64,000 nucleotides of DNA from assembly GCA_004322135.1 (NCBI GenBank), contig SCSG01000049.1, forward strand, positions 62,001 through 126,000, written 5' to 3'. The notes below the pieces were generated by a model, which saw only the letters and a list, made by a program, of their open reading frames with translations, made no database searches and had not been told where the DNA came from. A program made the position numbers and the translations under genes. Below, piece by piece: positions 9,460 through 19,841 of this stretch; position 1 is the stretch's first letter; each line of letters starts with the position of its first letter. The stretch comes from Burkholderiaceae bacterium (GTDB lineage Bacteria; Pseudomonadota; Gammaproteobacteria; Burkholderiales; Burkholderiaceae_B).

Positions 9460-10263
9460 ATGCTACCCGAAAGCACCCTGAAAGCGCTGGCCGCCCAACT
9501 GGACCACGCTCAAAAGACCCGCACCCAGTTGCGCCACTTCTCGCAAGCCCATCCCGAAATGACCATCGAGGACGGCTACGCCATACAGCGCGAATGGGTC
9601 AAGCTGCGGCTGGCCGAAGGTCGCGTCATTCGCGGACGCAAGATCGGGCTTACCTCGCGCGCCATGCAACAGTCCTCGCAAATCAACGAGCCGGACTACG
9701 CACCGCTGCTGGACGACATGTTCTTCGAACAGGGAGGCGACATTCCCTTCACGCGATTCATCGCACCGCGGGTCGAAGTGGAACTGGCCTTCGTCCTGGG
9801 CAAACCGCTGAAGGGCCCGGGCGTAACGCTATTTGACGTGCTCTCGGCCACCGAGTATGTCACGCCCGCACTGGAAATCATCGACGCGCGCATCGAACAG
9901 TTTGACCGCAACACCAAAGCGCCCCGCAAGGTCTTCGACACCATTTCCGACTTCGCCGCCAATGCTGGCATCGTTACTGGCGGCTTGCCCGTGCGACCCA
10001 ACAGTCTTGACATGCGCTGGGTTGGCGCCATGCTTTACCGCAATGGCGTCATCGAAGAAACCGGGCTTGCCGCGGGTGTACTCAACCACCCCGCCAATGG
10101 CGTTGCCTGGCTGGCCAATAAAATTGCGCCGTACGGCGAACAGCTCAACGCCGGCGACGTGGTCCTGGGCGGCTCGTTCACGCGACCCGCCAATGCCAAA
10201 CAGGGCGACACCTTCCAGGTCGACTACGGCAAGCTGGGCCAAATCGCCTTCCGATTCGTATGA
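9460..10263 (+). CDS. hpaH: 2-oxo-hept-4-ene-1,7-dioate hydratase
   Basis: A 267-residue hydratase/decarboxylase-family enzyme (FAH fold). The N-terminal part [19 protein letters not shown] and [12 protein letters not shown] are family signatures, and the metal-binding carboxylates lie in the [12 protein letters not shown] segment. It adds water to 2-oxohept-4-ene-1,7-dioate, giving the substrate of the HpaI aldolase. GCCGGAGCAACCC upstream contains a short ribosome site. The following 104-base gap to hpaI holds no gene. Confidence 0.93.
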   Translation: MLPESTLKALAAQLDHAQKTRTQLRHFSQAHPEMTIEDGYAIQREWVKLRLAEGRVIRGRKIGLTSRAMQQSSQINEPDYAPLLDDMFFEQGGDIPFTRFIAPRVEVELAFVLGKPLKGPGVTLFDVLSATEYVTPALEIIDARIEQFDRNTKAPRKVFDTISDFAANAGIVTGGLPVRPNSLDMRWVGAMLYRNGVIEETGLAAGVLNHPANGVAWLANKIAPYGEQLNAGDVVLGGSFTRPANAKQGDTFQVDYGKLGQIAFRFV

Positions 10264-10367
10264 CGCCAGCGCGGCCACGCGGCATGCATGCCGCGCCGTC
10301 GCACTGACGTGCACGACAACATCTCCACTTTCAACACCACAACGCACACATCACCCGGACACCAACC

Positions 10368-11165
10368 ATGGATATGCCTCGCAATGCCTTCAAGCAGGCT
10401 CTCGCCCAACGCAAAACGCAACTTGGCCTCTTCCTGGGACTGACCAACCCGATAAGCGCCGAAATCCTTGCCACCTGCGGCTACGACTTCCTGCTTATCG
10501 ATGCCGAGCACGGCGCCAACACCGTGTCCATGGTCCAGGACCAGTTGCGCGCCATGGCCGCCTATCCTGTCCAGTGCCTGGTGCGCCCGGTCAATCACGA
10601 CCCCGCGCTCATAAAGCAGTTGTTGGGGGTCGGCGCGCAAACGCTGCTCGTTCCCATGGTCGATACCGCCGACCAGGCACGCGCCATCGTCCGCGCCATG
10701 CACTACCCACCCAAAGGCATACGTGGCGTAGGCAGCGGCCTGGAGCGCGGCGCCCGCTGGAACGCGGTTTCCGACTACTTCGCGCAAGTGGACGCCAACA
10801 TCTGCCTGATCGTACAGATCGAATCCCGTACGGCGCTGGAAAACCTGGAAGAGATTGCCGACGTGGACGGCGTGGATGGCGTATTCGTCGGGCCTTCGGA
10901 CCTTGGTGCATCCTTGGGGTACCTGGGTCAGCCCGGCCACCCTGAAGTCAAGGCGGCCGTCGAACAGGCGCTCAAGCGCCTAGCCGACAAAGGCAAGGCG
11001 GCCGGCGTATTCTGCGGCGATCCGGCACTGGCCGCGCCCTATCAGGCCAGCGGTGCCTGCTTCCTGGCCCTGGGCGCCGACACCGGCCTGCTGCGCAGCG
11101 CAGCAACGAAACTGCTGAACAGTGTGCGCCCACAAGCCGTACGCGCGGCAGGTACAGGCTACTGA
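10368..11165 (+). CDS. hpaI: 4-hydroxy-2-oxo-heptane-1,7-dioate aldolase
   Basis: Class II (metal-dependent) aldolase of 265 residues in the HpcH/HpaI family. It splits 4-hydroxy-2-oxoheptanedioate into pyruvate and succinic semialdehyde, the last step of the pathway. The catalytic histidine is in LLIDAEHGAN, and the metal ligands are the Glu in IVQIESRTALEN and the Asp in VFVGPSDLGAS. It is the last gene of the rightward hpa operon; a hairpin at 11208-11228 lies between it and the convergent LuxR gene. Confidence 0.94.
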   Translation: MDMPRNAFKQALAQRKTQLGLFLGLTNPISAEILATCGYDFLLIDAEHGANTVSMVQDQLRAMAAYPVQCLVRPVNHDPALIKQLLGVGAQTLLVPMVDTADQARAIVRAMHYPPKGIRGVGSGLERGARWNAVSDYFAQVDANICLIVQIESRTALENLEEIADVDGVDGVFVGPSDLGASLGYLGQPGHPEVKAAVEQALKRLADKGKAAGVFCGDPALAAPYQASGACFLALGADTGLLRSAATKLLNSVRPQAVRAAGTGY

Positions 11166-11207
11166 TCACGAACCACTGCCTGCCGATTGCCGGTAACCAG
11201 TAGCCGA

Positions 11208-11228
11208 GTGGCAATTACCGGTTGCCAC
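11208..11228. terminator. hairpin between hpaI and the convergent regulator
   Basis: GTGGCAA (11208-11214) pairs with TTGCCAC (11222-11228) around a 7-base loop, overlapping the stop codon of the leftward LuxR gene. It may end both converging transcripts, but no clear T-tract follows. Confidence 0.35.
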
Positions 11229-12006
11229 TTACGATTGCGGACATGACATTCAGATACTTGGCGTACAGATCGCTAAGCGAATTGACCTGCAGTTTCTTGT
11301 AAAGGCGTTTACGCAACGTGCGCACGGTATGCGTGCTGATCGACAGATCCAGCGCCACGCCTTCATTGCTCGCACCAGCCAGCAGGCGCTGGCATACCTG
11401 CATTTCGCGTCGGGACAACTGCTGCAGAGCCCGTCTCTCGGCCGCATAGGGGTCGGAAAGCGCTTTCATGGCGGGTGGGCTCACGCGAGCGGTCCTGCCC
11501 ACGTGCTGCCAGATGGCGGCCATCAGCACAGGTGCCAGTGCCTGTGTATCCAACAGGTTTTTCTTGCTGAATTTGCCCGAAGCATCCAGGCGGTACAGAT
11601 TGCAAAACACCAGCTCTTCACCGTGGTTGCTTACCACCGACAGCTTGTCACACAGGCCCGTTCGTTCGAAGAAGAAGGCGCTGTAGGTGGGCGAAGCGTT
11701 CAACCGCTGATCGAACCGCATGACCACCGGTTCACCATCGCCAAGCGCACGAAACGACGACACACTTTTATCCAGCATGTGGTAGCGTTCCAGATAGCGC
11801 TGGTTGATCGTATTGGCAATGCGCGCCGACAACAGTCCCTGTGTGAACAGGCCGCGAATCTGATCGCCACCCACCAGCTGCGCCACCACATGATCGGCGC
11901 CAACGGCCTCGTACATAAGCTCGAAGACCGCTCGCGAAAAACCGTCATGACCAATGCTGGTCACCAGCCGGCCCAGCGCCGGATAGGGCGGCGCACGCAA
12001 GCTCAT
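11215..12006 (-). CDS. LuxR-family transcriptional regulator
   Basis: A 263-residue protein with a C-terminal LuxR/GerE helix-turn-helix: LSRREMQVCQRLLAGASNEG, then ISTHTVRTLRKRLYKKLQ and SLSDLYAKYL. The N-terminal ~180 residues are an unrecognised sensor region, neither a receiver domain nor an obvious autoinducer-binding domain. It lies 101 bases downstream of two Rieske oxygenases on the same strand, so it probably controls them, or is co-transcribed. The ligand is unknown. No clear ribosome site precedes the start. Confidence 0.8.
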   Translation of the reverse strand: MSLRAPPYPALGRLVTSIGHDGFSRAVFELMYEAVGADHVVAQLVGGDQIRGLFTQGLLSARIANTINQRYLERYHMLDKSVSSFRALGDGEPVVMRFDQRLNASPTYSAFFFERTGLCDKLSVVSNHGEELVFCNLYRLDASGKFSKKNLLDTQALAPVLMAAIWQHVGRTARVSPPAMKALSDPYAAERRALQQLSRREMQVCQRLLAGASNEGVALDLSISTHTVRTLRKRLYKKLQVNSLSDLYAKYLNVMSAIVSGNR

Positions 12007-12107
12007 GACGCTAAGGCATTACAAGTCCGGCACCCTACTGGCGGGTTCAACTTCGAACCGACATCAGGCGCCGGACAGGGAGCGAGCGGATCCACGCCAT
12101 GCCCTAT

Positions 12108-13262
12108 TCACGCAGTTGCTTCGGTATCGGCCGGAGCGCCTTCCCGCGCAATAGCCACCTCACCAGTGCGGGACTGTGCCTCGGCATCCGCGCGCCGCTT
12201 GATGTAGCGTCGCATGGCGACCGATGGACCATCTGCTCCGACCGAAATTTCATACATCTCGTCGGGGGCAGTCGTGCGCCACACTTCTTCCAGCGCCGCC
12301 ATGCCGGTGACGTCTTCGTTGAACGCCTTGAAGAGGTTCTCATGCATGAACTGCGTAATGCTGTCGTCCTCAAGCCCGAAGTCACGCCCGTGCACGATAA
12401 AGTAATGGCAGCTGGAATGCGTTTGCGGCGTAAGGATATGCGCCGTCTTGATGCGCGACACGTTGCGGTCCTTCTCGGCCAGCTTGTTGTCATAGAAGCT
12501 GACGTTTACCTGATGAAACGCGGGCGACTTGAATTCCGACTTCACAATGCGTGCGGCCGTCTCGCACCCTTCCAGCCCCGTTGGCTTGGCCCACAGCGGC
12601 GGCAGCGTTGTAGGCACCACATCGCGATACAACGCGAAATAGCCATCGCCAACTTCAGACTTGAACGCCGCCTTGGCATAGTCTGGCGTGCCAAACGTCT
12701 TCGCGTGCAGGAACGACAGATGCGACAGGTCGAGCAAGTTCTCATGCATGCTGACGTAATTGGATTTCAACTCGAAATACCCATGGGACGTGGCCCAGCT
12801 ATCCTGCCCTATCCACTCCTGCTCGGGTAGACGCGACTCATCGGCCAGCGCGGGGTCGCCCAGCCATATCCACACCAGCAGGCCACGCTCGACAACCGGA
12901 TAACTGGCGACACCAATATTGCCTGGCAACTTGGCCGACGACGGCACCTCGGTGCAATTGCCGTCACAGTTGAAACGAAAGCCGTGATAGCCGCAAACGA
13001 TCGTGTCGCCGTCGAGCGCGCCCAGCGACAAGGGGTAGGCGCGATGCGCGCAACGGTCGGACAACGCCACAGGCTTGCCATCTTCCGTGCGAAACATCAC
13101 TACGCGCTTGTCCAGCAAAATGCGCGGCAAAAGCGTGCGCGTGACTTCCTCGGAAAAAGCGGCCACATACCATTCGTTATAAATAAATGGCGTGCTGCGG
13201 TTGGCCATGGTGGACGAACTTTTTTTAAGCGCCTGCAAGACAGGTAGCGGTGGAATAGACAT
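12108..13262 (-). CDS. Rieske [2Fe-2S] aromatic ring-hydroxylating/demethylating oxygenase A
   Basis: A 384-residue VanA-like terminal oxygenase. The Rieske cluster ligands are C71, H73, C90 and H93 (DRCAHRAYPLS and CGYHGFRF). The mononuclear iron site is in ENLLDLSHLSFLHAKTFG. The start at 13262 is decided by AGGAGGC about 6 bases upstream, which overlaps the stop of the preceding gene. VanA relatives O-demethylate or hydroxylate aromatic acids, taking electrons from a VanB-type reductase; none is encoded nearby. The adjacent gene is a second, different Rieske oxygenase. Substrate unknown. Confidence 0.88.
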   Translation of the reverse strand: MSIPPLPVLQALKKSSSTMANRSTPFIYNEWYVAAFSEEVTRTLLPRILLDKRVVMFRTEDGKPVALSDRCAHRAYPLSLGALDGDTIVCGYHGFRFNCDGNCTEVPSSAKLPGNIGVASYPVVERGLLVWIWLGDPALADESRLPEQEWIGQDSWATSHGYFELKSNYVSMHENLLDLSHLSFLHAKTFGTPDYAKAAFKSEVGDGYFALYRDVVPTTLPPLWAKPTGLEGCETAARIVKSEFKSPAFHQVNVSFYDNKLAEKDRNVSRIKTAHILTPQTHSSCHYFIVHGRDFGLEDDSITQFMHENLFKAFNEDVTGMAALEEVWRTTAPDEMYEISVGADGPSVAMRRYIKRRADAEAQSRTGEVAIAREGAPADTEATA

Positions 13263-13272
13263 TGTGTGCCTC

Positions 13273-14310
13273 CTAGGCGGCGCGAGCCAGCGACTGCTCG
13301 GCGGAAATTGACCGGCCCATCAGCCAGCGAAAATACCCCAACGCGTTATCAACGTTCAAAGGCATCATTTTGAAACCCGGGTCCAACGACAGAATGCCGG
13401 CCTGGGCGTGAATCATGTCCCAATCTTCCTTGAAGCCCGCTACAACGCTCGCGTGCACTGTGTCGGTAACCGAGGGATCATCCAGCGCAAAGTCGTGCGC
13501 CTGCGAAAAGAAATAGTGGGTACTGTTTTCGGTCTCGGGAGTCAGGGCCTGCGCACTGCGAAACTGCACCGCTCCGACACGGTTGCCTTCGCGCGCGCCG
13601 GTGCCGGCCGGAGCACTGCCCGAATCCATCATAAAGACCCCGGGCAAAATAAAGTCGTACATATTCCAACGGTCGACATTCTGCGTCCAGTTGGTCACCC
13701 GTTTCACAAAGGGTGCCGGTTCCGCATCCATGAACCAGCGCTCAACCCGCAAACCACGGTCTATATGCTGCACGTCGGCCCGGACATTGGCGTACTCGGT
13801 GCTGCCGCCCAGCGTTTTTTCGTGCACAAATGGCAGATGGGAAAAGTCGAGCAGATTGTCTGCGATAAGCAGGTAATTAACGTCGTAATGCATGCAATCG
13901 GGCTTGTAATGCCACTGCGGGCTGTCCAGCCAGAACGTGTCCGGAATAAGCGATGGGTCAGCCTTTGCCGCCTCGCCCATCCATATCCACACCCATTTAT
14001 TGCGCTCTACAACCGGAAATGGCGCAAGATTGGCGCCCGGTGGAATGCGTTCCTGCCCCGGCACGAACGTACAGGCACCCTCGCAGTTGAACTTCACGCC
14101 ATGGTACATGCAGCGCAACTCGCCGTCTTCCAGCCGTCCTCTGGACAGCGGCGCGCCACGGTGCGAACACCGGTCGGGCAACGCGGCCACCCGCCCTTGC
14201 GCGTCGCGCCAGAACACGACCGGAACACCGGTAATGGTTCGGGAAAACAGCGACGTGTCGGTTATTTCGTGCGACCAGCCGGCCACATACCACGTGTTTT
14301 TCAAGAACAT
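13273..14310 (-). CDS. Rieske [2Fe-2S] oxygenase B, vanillate-demethylase-like
   Basis: A 345-residue VanA-family oxygenase. The start MFLKNTWYVAGWSHE is typical of VanA and is preceded by GGAGACAA 6 bases upstream, so the longer frame to 14328 is rejected. Rieske ligands are C48, H50, C67 and H70 (DRCSHRGAPLS, RCMYHGVKF); the catalytic iron site is in DNLLDFSHLPFVHEKTLGG. It is the first gene of a leftward operon with oxygenase A and the LuxR regulator. Both proteins keep complete metal sites, so neither is simply a structural beta subunit. The electron donor is not in the window. Confidence 0.88.
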   Translation of the reverse strand: MFLKNTWYVAGWSHEITDTSLFSRTITGVPVVFWRDAQGRVAALPDRCSHRGAPLSRGRLEDGELRCMYHGVKFNCEGACTFVPGQERIPPGANLAPFPVVERNKWVWIWMGEAAKADPSLIPDTFWLDSPQWHYKPDCMHYDVNYLLIADNLLDFSHLPFVHEKTLGGSTEYANVRADVQHIDRGLRVERWFMDAEPAPFVKRVTNWTQNVDRWNMYDFILPGVFMMDSGSAPAGTGAREGNRVGAVQFRSAQALTPETENSTHYFFSQAHDFALDDPSVTDTVHASVVAGFKEDWDMIHAQAGILSLDPGFKMMPLNVDNALGYFRWLMGRSISAEQSLARAA

Positions 14311-14714
14311 GTTTGTCTCCAGATCCATAATCGCGTCGCCCTACCGCCAAGGGTCAGGCCAACAACGGATGCGCCATTTTTATTCGAATACTCGGCGCCG
14401 CCTGAAGCAAAGTATAGTGCGCACCACGAATATTTCCATACCTCAAATGAGTTACAAAGGTGGTGGGGCCAAGAGCGGCCAAAAGCCACGGCATACAAGC
14501 CGGACTTGCTGCCCGGCGCGCGCAGCGCCTGGACGCCACAAGTCACGGGACAGGTTCTTACAAGTTTTCGGGATGCGGGACGGGATGCGCCACAGGCGAC
14601 AGTGCAGCGTTCGACGTAATTGAACGCGGCGCCAATCCGTTTGGTCCCAAGGTGTTAACCATGTGATCGATACAAACCGTTAACGAAGTCTCCGGTATGT
14701 ACCCCGGCAGTTGC
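14311..14714. other. intergenic stretch upstream of the Rieske operon
   Basis: About 400 bases between the start of oxygenase B and the tRNA-Gly gene. Short open frames occur on both strands but none has a ribosome site or a recognisable product. It should contain the leftward promoter for the Rieske genes; no confident -35/-10 pair or operator was found by eye. Confidence 0.4.
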
Positions 14715-14788
14715 TGGAGCGGGTGAAGGGAATCGAACCCTCGTCTTAAGCTTGGGAAGCTTCTTCTCTACCATTGAGATACACCCGC
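14715..14788 (-). tRNA. tRNA-Gly (anticodon CCC)
   Basis: Read on the minus strand the 74 bases form a full cloverleaf with encoded CCA. The acceptor stem GCGGGTG pairs with CACCCGC, the D arm is TCTC/GAGA with GG in the loop, the anticodon loop is TTCCCAA, and the T arm carries GGTTCGATTCC. The first pair of the anticodon stem is a G-A mismatch. The sequence closely resembles the glyU-type tRNA reading GGG codons. Confidence 0.93.
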
Positions 14789-14857
14789 TCGCGAAGAACG
14801 AGATTATAGCAGCGTACACAAGGAGCCTCACGCAACGCACTATCCTATAATTTATCC

Positions 14858-16544
<1,687 letters not shown>

Positions 16545-16548
16545 GCCA

Positions 16549-16578
16549 GCGGTGCCGCCACGACGTGGCAAGCACCGC
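16549..16578. terminator. GC-rich hairpin between pip and a convergent cupin gene
   Basis: GCGGTGC (16549-16555) pairs with GCACCGC (16572-16578), and inside it GCCAC pairs with GTGGC around a GAC loop. This long stable stem between converging genes could end both transcripts. No T-tract is visible on either side. Confidence 0.45.
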
Positions 16579-16589
16579 CGCGAGATAAT

Positions 16590-17123
16590 CTACCGAAACA
16601 GGGTGTCGATATAGGCGGCGCCGAGGCCGACTTTTTCGTAGTGCTCGCGGCACATTTTGATGTAGTCGTGCACGTCGAAGTAGCCAGCGGCCTCGCCCTT
16701 GTCGTCCAGCCAGATCAGCGGCCCCTTGACAATGAAAAAGGTCTTCATGGGGTCTTTGTGCTCGTAGGCAACCAGGGTATGGCCTTCGCCCGGGGTTTCA
16801 TAAATAAAGTCGCCGGCCGTTGCTGTCCAGTCGTGCTCCAGATAGCCCCATTTGCCCGAGATGGTATAGGCGAAGACTTCGTGCGGATGGTAGTGGCGGT
16901 TGACCAGTCCGGCGGACTTGGCCATGAGGATGTCGGCCCACTTGTTCTGGGTGGGCGAGATCCACAAGGGACGAGACGAAACCGTATCGGAAAATGGCAC
17001 GTAATACCGTTCGTCGTCGGTGGGGGCGTTGGCAATATAAGCTTCGGGCAGGGCGTCCGGCTTGAAGACATTGGGAATGGCAGCAATGTCTTTCCAAAAC
17101 TCGGTGGTGGGCGCGTCGGCCAT
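16590..17123 (-). CDS. cupin protein, 2,4'-dihydroxyacetophenone dioxygenase-like
   Basis: A 177-residue single-domain cupin. GLVNRHYHPHEVFAYTISG and the later GDFIYETPGEGHTLVAYE form the two cupin motifs and supply the His/Glu metal ligands. Length and motif spacing recall the non-haem iron 2,4'-dihydroxyacetophenone dioxygenases, which split the bond next to the carbonyl of hydroxylated acetophenones. The gene sits alone between pip and ffh, far from the acetophenone-monooxygenase-like gene at 57-59 kb. Function beyond cupin dioxygenase is inferred. Confidence 0.68.
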   Translation of the reverse strand: MADAPTTEFWKDIAAIPNVFKPDALPEAYIANAPTDDERYYVPFSDTVSSRPLWISPTQNKWADILMAKSAGLVNRHYHPHEVFAYTISGKWGYLEHDWTATAGDFIYETPGEGHTLVAYEHKDPMKTFFIVKGPLIWLDDKGEAAGYFDVHDYIKMCREHYEKVGLGAAYIDTLFR

Positions 17124-17217
17124 GATGGTCTCCTTGTGATCAGTTAAACATCAATAACCATAAGCCCTCAGGCACAAATTGCCTATTCCTTTTTACCCTT
17201 GTGACGGAATTTTCGGG

Positions 17218-18639
17218 CTAGTGCCTGCCCCCAAACCCACCACCCTTGCCGCCCAACCCCTTCATCCCACCCACGGCCCGCATCATCTTGGCCATGCCGC
17301 CCTTCTTCATCATTTTCATCATGCCCTGCATCTGCTCGAACTGAGTCAGCATGCGGTTCACTTCTTGCACCGGCACGCCCGAACCGGCCGCAATACGGCG
17401 CTTGCGCGACGCCTTCAGCAATTCGGGCTTGTTGCGCTCGGCGGGCGTCATGGAATTAAGTATGCCCTCGGTGCGCCGCAGCTGCTTCTCGGCCTGACCG
17501 CCCTGCAACTGGCTGGCCGCCTGCGAAAACTGCGCCGGCAGTTTTTCCAGCATGGACCCCATGTCGCCCATCTTCTTGACCTGCTGCAACTGATCACGAA
17601 AGTCGTTCAAGTTGAACTTGTTGCCCGACTTGAGCTTGGTGGCCAGCTTTTGCGCTTCGGCAATATCGATGTTTTTTTGCGCCTGCTCCACCAGCGACAC
17701 AATGTCGCCCATGCCCAGCACCCGCTGCGCCATGCGCTCGGGATGGAACGGCTCGAGGCCGTCCAGCTTTTCAGACAGGCCCACGAACTTGAGCGGCTTG
17801 CCGGTAATGTGACGCACAGACAATGCCGCACCGCCACGCGCATCGCCATCCAGCTTGGTAAGCACCACACCTGTCAGCGGCAGCGCCTCAGCAAAGGCCT
17901 TGGCCACATTGACGGCATCCTGGCCCTGCATGGCATCCACCACAAACAACGTTTCAACCGGCTTGAGCACATCGTGCAGCATGCGGATCTCGTGCATCAT
18001 GGCTTCGTCTATGCCCAGGCGCCCGGCCGTATCAACGATGAGGACATCGTAATGGTGACGTCTGGCATGATCGAGCGCCCCCACGGCAATGTCTTCGGGC
18101 TTTTGCGAGGGATCGGAGGGCAGGAAATCCACATGGATCTGCGCAGCCACCGTTTTCAACTGCTCGATGGCCGCGGGGCGATAGACGTCGGCGCTAACGA
18201 CCAGAACCTTCTTCTTGCCTGTCTTGCGGCCATGCAGCACGTGGCCGCCATCGCTTAACCACTTGGCCAGCTTGCCGGTAGTGGTGGTTTTACCGGCACC
18301 CTGCAAACCGGCCATAAGAATGACAGCCGGCGGCTGCACCGCCAGCGACAGCTCGCTGCCTTCATCACCGAGCTCGCCCCCCATGAGCGCGGTAAGCTCC
18401 TTATGCACCACGCCAACCAGCGCCTGGCCGGGGTTCAGGCTGCCTGCCACGTCCTGCCCCAGGGCACGTTCCTTGACCCGGGCGACAAAATCGCGCACGA
18501 CCGGCAGCGCCACATCGGCTTCCAGCAAAGCCATGCGCACTTCGCGCAGCATTTCCTGCGTATTGGCTTCGGTAAGGCGCGCTTCGCCGCGTATTGTCTT
18601 GACGACGTGCGACAGACGCTGGGTAAGATTCTCGAGCAT
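17218..18639 (-). CDS. ffh: signal recognition particle protein Ffh
   Basis: A 473-residue SRP54 GTPase that binds 4.5S RNA and signal peptides and delivers ribosomes to FtsY. The start MLENLTQRLSHVVKTIRGEA is standard; the frame upstream to 18717 is not coding. The N domain is followed by the G1 loop GLQGAGKTTTTGKL at about residues 111-124, then DTAGRLGIDE and TKLDGDARGGAAL. The C-terminal M domain is rich in methionine and ends in a glycine-rich tail. It diverges from the cytochrome-assembly gene, the usual proteobacterial arrangement. Confidence 0.97.
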   Translation of the reverse strand: MLENLTQRLSHVVKTIRGEARLTEANTQEMLREVRMALLEADVALPVVRDFVARVKERALGQDVAGSLNPGQALVGVVHKELTALMGGELGDEGSELSLAVQPPAVILMAGLQGAGKTTTTGKLAKWLSDGGHVLHGRKTGKKKVLVVSADVYRPAAIEQLKTVAAQIHVDFLPSDPSQKPEDIAVGALDHARRHHYDVLIVDTAGRLGIDEAMMHEIRMLHDVLKPVETLFVVDAMQGQDAVNVAKAFAEALPLTGVVLTKLDGDARGGAALSVRHITGKPLKFVGLSEKLDGLEPFHPERMAQRVLGMGDIVSLVEQAQKNIDIAEAQKLATKLKSGNKFNLNDFRDQLQQVKKMGDMGSMLEKLPAQFSQAASQLQGGQAEKQLRRTEGILNSMTPAERNKPELLKASRKRRIAAGSGVPVQEVNRMLTQFEQMQGMMKMMKKGGMAKMMRAVGGMKGLGGKGGGFGGRH

Positions 18640-18739
18640 GGGTATGGTTTCGCTTAAACTGGTTGGAACTGCCGGATACGGACTAAAATGCCGTGATGGG
18701 ATTATTACAGCCCGCACACATCATTCAAAAACAAGGTCT

Positions 18740-19582
18740 ATGTCTGCTGACATTGTATTTCACTCGCTGGCCGCGCTGGCCTACGTTGTTCTGGGCGTAG
18801 CACTGTGGCGCCCGCTGATACAAAACGGCCCCCAGGGGAAACTGGGCACGGCCGGGCGGCTGGCCCTGCTCGGGGCCATTATCCTGCACGGCATCGGTCT
18901 GGCCATCGCCATCCTGCATGGCGGGCACCTGCATCTGGGCTGGGCCATTGCGCTGTCACTGGCCTTCTGGCTGGGCATGATCGTATTCTGGCTGGAAAGC
19001 CTCAGCATGCGCATCGACGGCCTGCTGCTTATTCTGCTGCCGGCCGCCACGCTGGGTACCCTTCTAGCTGCCGTGTTCCCGCACAGCCACCTTATTGATC
19101 ACGCCAACGACGACTGGCTGCTCGTTCACCTTACCATCGCCTTCATTGCGTACGGGCTCATCACCGTGGCCGCCATGCAGGCCATACTCATGGCCATCCT
19201 TGACCGCTACTTGCACAGGCCCGTCGAGCAGGCCGAACAACGCAGCGGCCTGAGTCGCGCACTGGATTCCATGCCGCCGCTGCTGGCGCAAGAGCACGTG
19301 CTCTTTCGGCTTATCTGGTTCGGTTTCGTCACGCTGACGCTTACCGTCATCACCGGCATCGTGGTTTCGATGGGCATCAGCCACTACCCTTTCCCGATCG
19401 ACCACAAAACCGTCTTCACCCTGCTGGCGTGGATCACCTTCGGCGTCCTGCTCGTGGGCCGCTATATGCACGGCTGGCGCGGCCGCCAGGCGCTGCGCTG
19501 GACCCTCATCGGCTTCGTCTTTGTCGTTCTGGCATACACCGGCAGCCGCTTCGTGCTGGACGTCATACTACATCGGGGTTAG
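18740..19582 (+). CDS. CcsA/HemX-like inner-membrane cytochrome assembly protein (YpjD-type)
   Basis: A 280-residue membrane protein with about eight hydrophobic helices, starting MSADIVFHSLAALAYVVLG. It contains the family pattern of a histidine-bearing periplasmic loop (ILHGGHLHLGWAIALS), the segment LVHLTIAFIAYGLITVAA, and KTVFTLLAWITFGVLLVGRY near the end. Members of this family (YpjD/CcsA) are thought to handle haem, but the role of YpjD itself is not settled. Its position divergent from ffh is conserved in many proteobacteria and supports the call. Confidence 0.85.
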   Translation: MSADIVFHSLAALAYVVLGVALWRPLIQNGPQGKLGTAGRLALLGAIILHGIGLAIAILHGGHLHLGWAIALSLAFWLGMIVFWLESLSMRIDGLLLILLPAATLGTLLAAVFPHSHLIDHANDDWLLVHLTIAFIAYGLITVAAMQAILMAILDRYLHRPVEQAEQRSGLSRALDSMPPLLAQEHVLFRLIWFGFVTLTLTVITGIVVSMGISHYPFPIDHKTVFTLLAWITFGVLLVGRYMHGWRGRQALRWTLIGFVFVVLAYTGSRFVLDVILHRG

Positions 19583-19583
19583 C

Positions 19584-19841
19584 GTGGGCAAGCTTGTATT
19601 CTGGATTGTCGTGATTTTTGGCGGGCTGCTTGCCGCCCGCCTGATTGGCCGCCAGGCCGCCAAACAGGCACAACCGCGCCCACCGAAACGGGCCGCCCCA
19701 CTTTCGGGCCGCCAAACCGCGCCCGAATCCATGGTGCGCTGTGCCCACTGCGGCATTCACCTGCCGCGCTCGGATGCCGTACTTATGGACGGCAAAACCT
19801 GGTGCAGCAAGGAGCACGCCAAACTTGGTGTGCGCAAGTGA
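19584..19841 (+). CDS. PP0621-family small membrane-anchored zinc-ribbon protein
   Basis: An 85-residue protein starting at a GTG that follows GGGG by 5 bases; the stop of the preceding gene is one base upstream. A single N-terminal membrane helix (KLVFWIVVIFGGLLAARLIG) precedes a basic, proline-rich linker and a small Cys cluster, MVRCAHCGIHLPRSD then WCSKEH, that probably binds zinc. The stop overlaps the ampD start. Function is unknown; the ffh-ypjD-PP0621-ampD order is common in betaproteobacteria. Confidence 0.72.
   Translation: MGKLVFWIVVIFGGLLAARLIGRQAAKQAQPRPPKRAAPLSGRQTAPESMVRCAHCGIHLPRSDAVLMDGKTWCSKEHAKLGVRK

Noticed and set aside
13408-14619. 403-residue plus-strand open frame
   Set aside because: Antisense to the Rieske oxygenase B gene, whose metal sites prove the other strand.
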